DNA from: Flammeovirgaceae bacterium UBA5008
GTDB lineage: Bacteria; Bacteroidota; Bacteroidia; Cytophagales; Cyclobacteriaceae
NCBI GenBank assembly: GCA_002398365.1
Contig: DGYK01000057.1
Coordinates: 90,567 to 154,566 of the forward strand
DNA length: 64,000 bases
Direction: 5' to 3'
This document shows positions 61,299 to 64,000 of this stretch, piece after piece (positions within the stretch are counted from its first letter, which is position 1; every line of letters begins with the position of its first letter). Below the pieces are notes generated by a model, which searched no databases, had not been told where the DNA came from, and saw only the letters and a list, made by a program, of their open reading frames with translations. A program made the translations under genes and the position numbers.

Positions 61299-62645
61299 AT
61301 GAGAGCCAGAACACTTATCAAAAATATTAGCGTGGTAAACGAGGGGCGAATAACTATTGCCGACCTTTTGATTGACAACCGCCTGATTCAAAAAATCGGT
61401 AGCATTAATTCCGAAAGCAAGGCAACGGTTATTGATGGAACAGGCAAATATTTATTTCCCGGAATCATGGACGCACAAGTTCACTTTCGTGAACCTGGAC
61501 TAACGCATAAGGGCGACCTTTACACGGAAAGTAAAGCAGCCGTGGCCGGTGGCGTAACATCCTTTATTGATATGCCAAACACCATTCCGAATGCACTAAC
61601 CATTGACATTTTGAATGAAAAGTATCGAATTGCATCAGAACAATCTTTAGCCAATTTCGGGTTTTTCTTAGGTGTCAATAGCGACAATATCGATGAAGTA
61701 CTCAAACTTGATACCACTAAACTGTTAGGCGTTTCTGATGATGGACTTTACTTTACAAAAAAAGGAAACCTACTGGCTGACAATCCTGAAACAATGGAAA
61801 AGCTTTTTGCTAACTGCAAAGCCATCATTGTCATTCACTCCGAAAAGGAACAGATGGTTGAAGAGAATGAAAGCTTTTATCGGGAAAAGTATGGCGAAAA
61901 CATTCCGATTGAATTTCACCCACTGATAAGAAGCGAAAAGGCATGTTATGAGGCTACAAAAAGAGCCATCGACTTGGCTGGCAAGTATAATGCACGACTA
62001 CATATTCTGCATTTGTCAACCGAAGCAGAGACACATCTATTCCGAAATGATATTCCTTTGCAACAGAAAAATGTTACCACAGAAGTTTCAGTTCATCACT
62101 TGTGGTTTTCTGATAAAGACTATAAGCGATTGGGAAGTCTAATAAAATGGAACCCTGCTATTAAAACCGAAAAAGACCGTTTGGGTCTTTTAAAAGCCTT
62201 GCTGGATGATAGAATAGATATTGTTACCACCGACCATGCACCTCATACAATGGAGGAAAAACAAAAACCCTATTTTGAGTCTATGTCGGGCGCGCCAATG
62301 GTTCAGCATTCTTTGAATATTATGCTTGAGTTTCATAAGCAAGGACTTATCTCTTTAGAAAAAATTGCAGAAAAAATGTGTCATAATCCTGCCATACTTT
62401 ATAGGATTGAAAAAAGGGGGTTCATTCTTGAGGGCTACTTTGCAGACCTGACCATCGTGGACCTACATTCAAGTTGGGCAGTCTCCAAAGAAAACATTTT
62501 ATACAAGTGTGGTTGGTCGCCTTTAGAGGGAACAACCTTTCAAAGCAAAGTGACACATACATTCGTAAATGGAAACTTGATCTACGAAAGCGGACTCTTT
62601 AACGAAGAAGTGAAAGGAAAAGCATTAGCGGTGGCAGATAACTAA
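61299..62645 (+). CDS. pyrC: Dihydroorotase
   Basis: 448 residues. Amidohydrolase of the pyrimidine pathway that cyclises N-carbamoyl-aspartate. Motifs: FPGIMDAQVHFREPGLTHKGD, MPNTIPNA, ILHLSTEAE and VTTDHAPHT. The first His of the usual HxH metal motif is Gln60 (Q-V-H62); I recall the same QVHFREPGLTHK form in Bacteroidota dihydroorotases, so this is probably a lineage feature. The enzyme-specific FREPG and TTDHAPH motifs are intact. It stands alone 104 bases after the permease. Confidence 0.9.
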   Translation: MRARTLIKNISVVNEGRITIADLLIDNRLIQKIGSINSESKATVIDGTGKYLFPGIMDAQVHFREPGLTHKGDLYTESKAAVAGGVTSFIDMPNTIPNALTIDILNEKYRIASEQSLANFGFFLGVNSDNIDEVLKLDTTKLLGVSDDGLYFTKKGNLLADNPETMEKLFANCKAIIVIHSEKEQMVEENESFYREKYGENIPIEFHPLIRSEKACYEATKRAIDLAGKYNARLHILHLSTEAETHLFRNDIPLQQKNVTTEVSVHHLWFSDKDYKRLGSLIKWNPAIKTEKDRLGLLKALLDDRIDIVTTDHAPHTMEEKQKPYFESMSGAPMVQHSLNIMLEFHKQGLISLEKIAEKMCHNPAILYRIEKRGFILEGYFADLTIVDLHSSWAVSKENILYKCGWSPLEGTTFQSKVTHTFVNGNLIYESGLFNEEVKGKALAVADN

Positions 62646-62756
62646 AAGCAGAAAGATCGGTGCCAAAAGATACATGGTACTCAATGTTGCACTGGCTGCG
62701 CAAGTGTAAGAACAAAATTTGGTTTATGAACCGCTGGATCGATCAAGAATACACAA

Positions 62757-63281
62757 TCAACCTTTACCACATTGAGTTTCTAATTCCTCAAACAGCAAGA
62801 TAGTAAAGTCAAACCCTTTATTTACCTCATCAGCCCATTCATCTTTCTGCACGGCTCGAATAGATTGTATCGTTTGCTGCATGTCATCAAAAATATACAT
62901 TCGTCCTGTTGACGGTACGGCCTTCTTTATCATTTGCCCGCCAAACATGATGCCCATGTAGTTTAAATAAATGTGGGGTAGAATTTGCTCGTACGATAAA
63001 GAATTAAGGTAACTTACATAGGCACTGGTACTATTGAGAACTAAATCTGTGGAGTGGCCTTGCGACTTCAATTCATCAATGTCTGCCTGAACTTTCTCGG
63101 TTCGTTTTAGACTATCGTGCGGCAACCCGATAGTTTCAATCGCATTAAAGATTTGAAGTTGTTGGTTGAGATATAATAAGTATTGGCCCTTAGTTAGTAA
63201 ACCCCTGAACATCCTCACGTTAAACGGCATCTTTTCAGCCTGTTTATGTTTCAGGCTAGTAGCATCTTTTAAATGGGTCAT
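62757..63281 (-). CDS. Biliverdin-producing haem oxygenase
   Basis: 174 residues. N-terminal TSLKHKQAEKMPFNVRMFRG has the proximal His12. QYLLYLNQQLQIFNAIE is typical, and a glycine-containing distal helix is IYLNYMGIMFGGQMIKK. These enzymes split haem into biliverdin, CO and Fe2+. It is a single minus-strand gene convergent with dihydroorotase. Possible roles are iron recovery or bilin supply for a photoreceptor; neither is shown here. Confidence 0.85.
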   Translation of the reverse strand: MTHLKDATSLKHKQAEKMPFNVRMFRGLLTKGQYLLYLNQQLQIFNAIETIGLPHDSLKRTEKVQADIDELKSQGHSTDLVLNSTSAYVSYLNSLSYEQILPHIYLNYMGIMFGGQMIKKAVPSTGRMYIFDDMQQTIQSIRAVQKDEWADEVNKGFDFTILLFEELETQCGKG

Positions 63282-63691
63282 TTGTAAGTTCTTTAAATTA
63301 AGTTCAAATTTAGAATCATTCTAAATAAAAACAATAAAATGCCCTGAACTTTAAAAAAAGCCACTAATTTCACAGTCTGAGGCCAAATCGAATGAAATTT
63401 TTGGGGAAACCATGACAATCATAAAGCACGTCTCACCTTACTAGCCATTGATCGACATTTTCCCCCACTATTTTTCTTGAAATACAAGACACTTACAAAC
63501 ATACTGCGCGGAAGAGGATTGAACTGCGCCAGTTGTGCCTATGCGTAAATTTGAAAGTAAAATTTAGCGAAGGAGAATTACGCTTAAATGAAAACAGCCA
63601 GCATTTCTTTAAAGTTGAAAACGTTAGAAACCTTTTACCGTAAAGATGAACCCAAGTTGATTCTATAAATTAATAACTAATCGATACTGCA
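63282..63691. other. Intergenic stretch of about 410 bases
   Basis: Holds the promoter region of the haem oxygenase on one side and of the last gene on the other. A TAAATTTG at 63546-63553 fits the -7 consensus, with a TTG 24 bases upstream, which is wider than usual. One 26-codon frame (63588-63668) has no support. No RNA gene, repeat or terminator hairpin is evident. Confidence 0.4.
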
Positions 63692-64000
63692 ATGAAAAAG
63701 AGAATATTTATACAGATATTAAATGAATTTTGGTTGCCTATAACTGTTGCGATTATTTGGACATCGATCAACTGGTACTTGAACACAGATGAAGACAACC
63801 ATCCTTACATAGCTTTGATTAAAACGTTCGGAGCTGCTTTCTTTTTTTTGAGCTGGCTGATAGCTCAATACTGGAGAGTTCAAAAGCAGATGAAAGTCGA
63901 AACTAATTTCGCAACGGTGGAAAGTAAACTAATCTCACTGACTAAAACACTTGAAGAGAGAACAAATGAATGGATAAACCATCTCACTGGCGGAGACAGC
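63692..64000 (+). CDS. Small membrane protein with coiled-coil (3' end outside window)
   Basis: 103 codons are visible. Two transmembrane helices (FWLPITVAIIWTSINWYL and ALIKTFGAAFFFLSWLIA) precede a polar heptad-like region (VETNFATVESKLISLTKTLEERTNEW). The next residues leave the window. No family recognised. Confidence 0.65.
   Translation, partial: MKKRIFIQILNEFWLPITVAIIWTSINWYLNTDEDNHPYIALIKTFGAAFFFLSWLIAQYWRVQKQMKVETNFATVESKLISLTKTLEERTNEWINHLTGGDS

Noticed and set aside
61440..61510. Broken metal site in dihydroorotase (QVH instead of HVH)
   Set aside because: The flanking FREPG motif is intact and, as far as I recall, the QVHFREPG form is normal in Bacteroidota dihydroorotases.
1..64000. 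Insertion sequences, integrases, CRISPR arrays, tRNA or rRNA genes
   Set aside because: Looked for transposase or integrase motifs, regular repeats and RNA-like segments in the gaps; none could be supported.

Overview
The window looks like a chromosomal segment of a Bacteroidota bacterium, probably of the Cytophagales type. The evidence is the protein families (DUF5777, DUF3347, DUF2911, DUF2490, HYC_CC_PP, FecR-like anti-sigma with DUF4974, large MacB-type permeases), the AT-rich leaders without clear Shine-Dalgarno sequences, and promoter candidates of the Bacteroidota TTTG/TAnnTTTG type. I found no rRNA, tRNA, CRISPR array or insertion sequence.

Layout. (1) 1-4909: a copper/silver-type RND efflux operon whose pump is encoded as two proteins, followed by two different membrane-fusion adaptors. 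(2) 4977-12413: a periplasmic redox module: haem lipoprotein, DUF5777 barrel, two Tat-exported proteins (one a multi-cluster Fe-S protein), an NrfD-type quinol subunit and a soluble cytochrome c, then small envelope proteins. No molybdopterin catalytic subunit is present. (3) 12417-18994: a tightly overlapping stress/energy operon: ATP-cone/nuclease fusion, Ca2+-type P-type ATPase, SRPBCC protein, alpha-amylase-family enzyme and PPK2 kinase. (4) 19047-22461: oleate hydratase, two-TM K+ channel and DUF4010 membrane protein, ending directly against a decayed second PPK2 3' end (22460-22682). (5) 22764-45922: a large copper-handling island: HYC_CC_PP protein, a second RND system split at the same place, TolC, two adaptors, several DUF3347 and heavy-metal-binding-domain (HMBD) proteins, two multicopper oxidases (one fused to a barrel-like tail), PepSY and DUF2231 proteins, and a CPH-type copper P1B ATPase. 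A nuclease-like gene (35765-37027) sits inside it. (6) 45927-47159, minus strand: a MerT-MerP fusion, a GDCCVxC protein and an ArsR-family repressor with a palindromic operator over a canonical promoter; no merA is present.

(7) 47232-54386: mixed accessory genes: AraC regulator, sterol-desaturase-like enzyme, DUF6602 protein, an ECF sigma factor with a shortened FecR, an RteC-like protein, a stand-alone DsbD alpha-like domain, an XRE regulator and a second ECF sigma factor. (8) 54395-58492, minus strand: a cluster headed by a cysteine-rich ArsR protein. Two copies of the same inverted repeat (ATCGTA-N4-TACGAT) lie over the arsR promoter and over the promoter of the next gene. The cluster holds a secreted transglutaminase-like protein, a metallophosphoesterase, a stand-alone GcvH-like lipoyl carrier, a DUF2490 barrel and an aquaporin. 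I regard this as the best candidate for an undescribed metal(loid)-responsive system. (9) 58828-64000: a frameshifted ABC permease, a dihydroorotase, a haem oxygenase and the start of a small membrane protein.

Together the genes describe a cell equipped against copper/silver and probably thiophilic metals. RND pumps remove metal from the periplasm, the P1B ATPase removes it from the cytoplasm, multicopper oxidases oxidise Cu(I), and many small His/Met/Cys-rich exported proteins bind it. All functional statements come from motifs read by eye; no database search was run.
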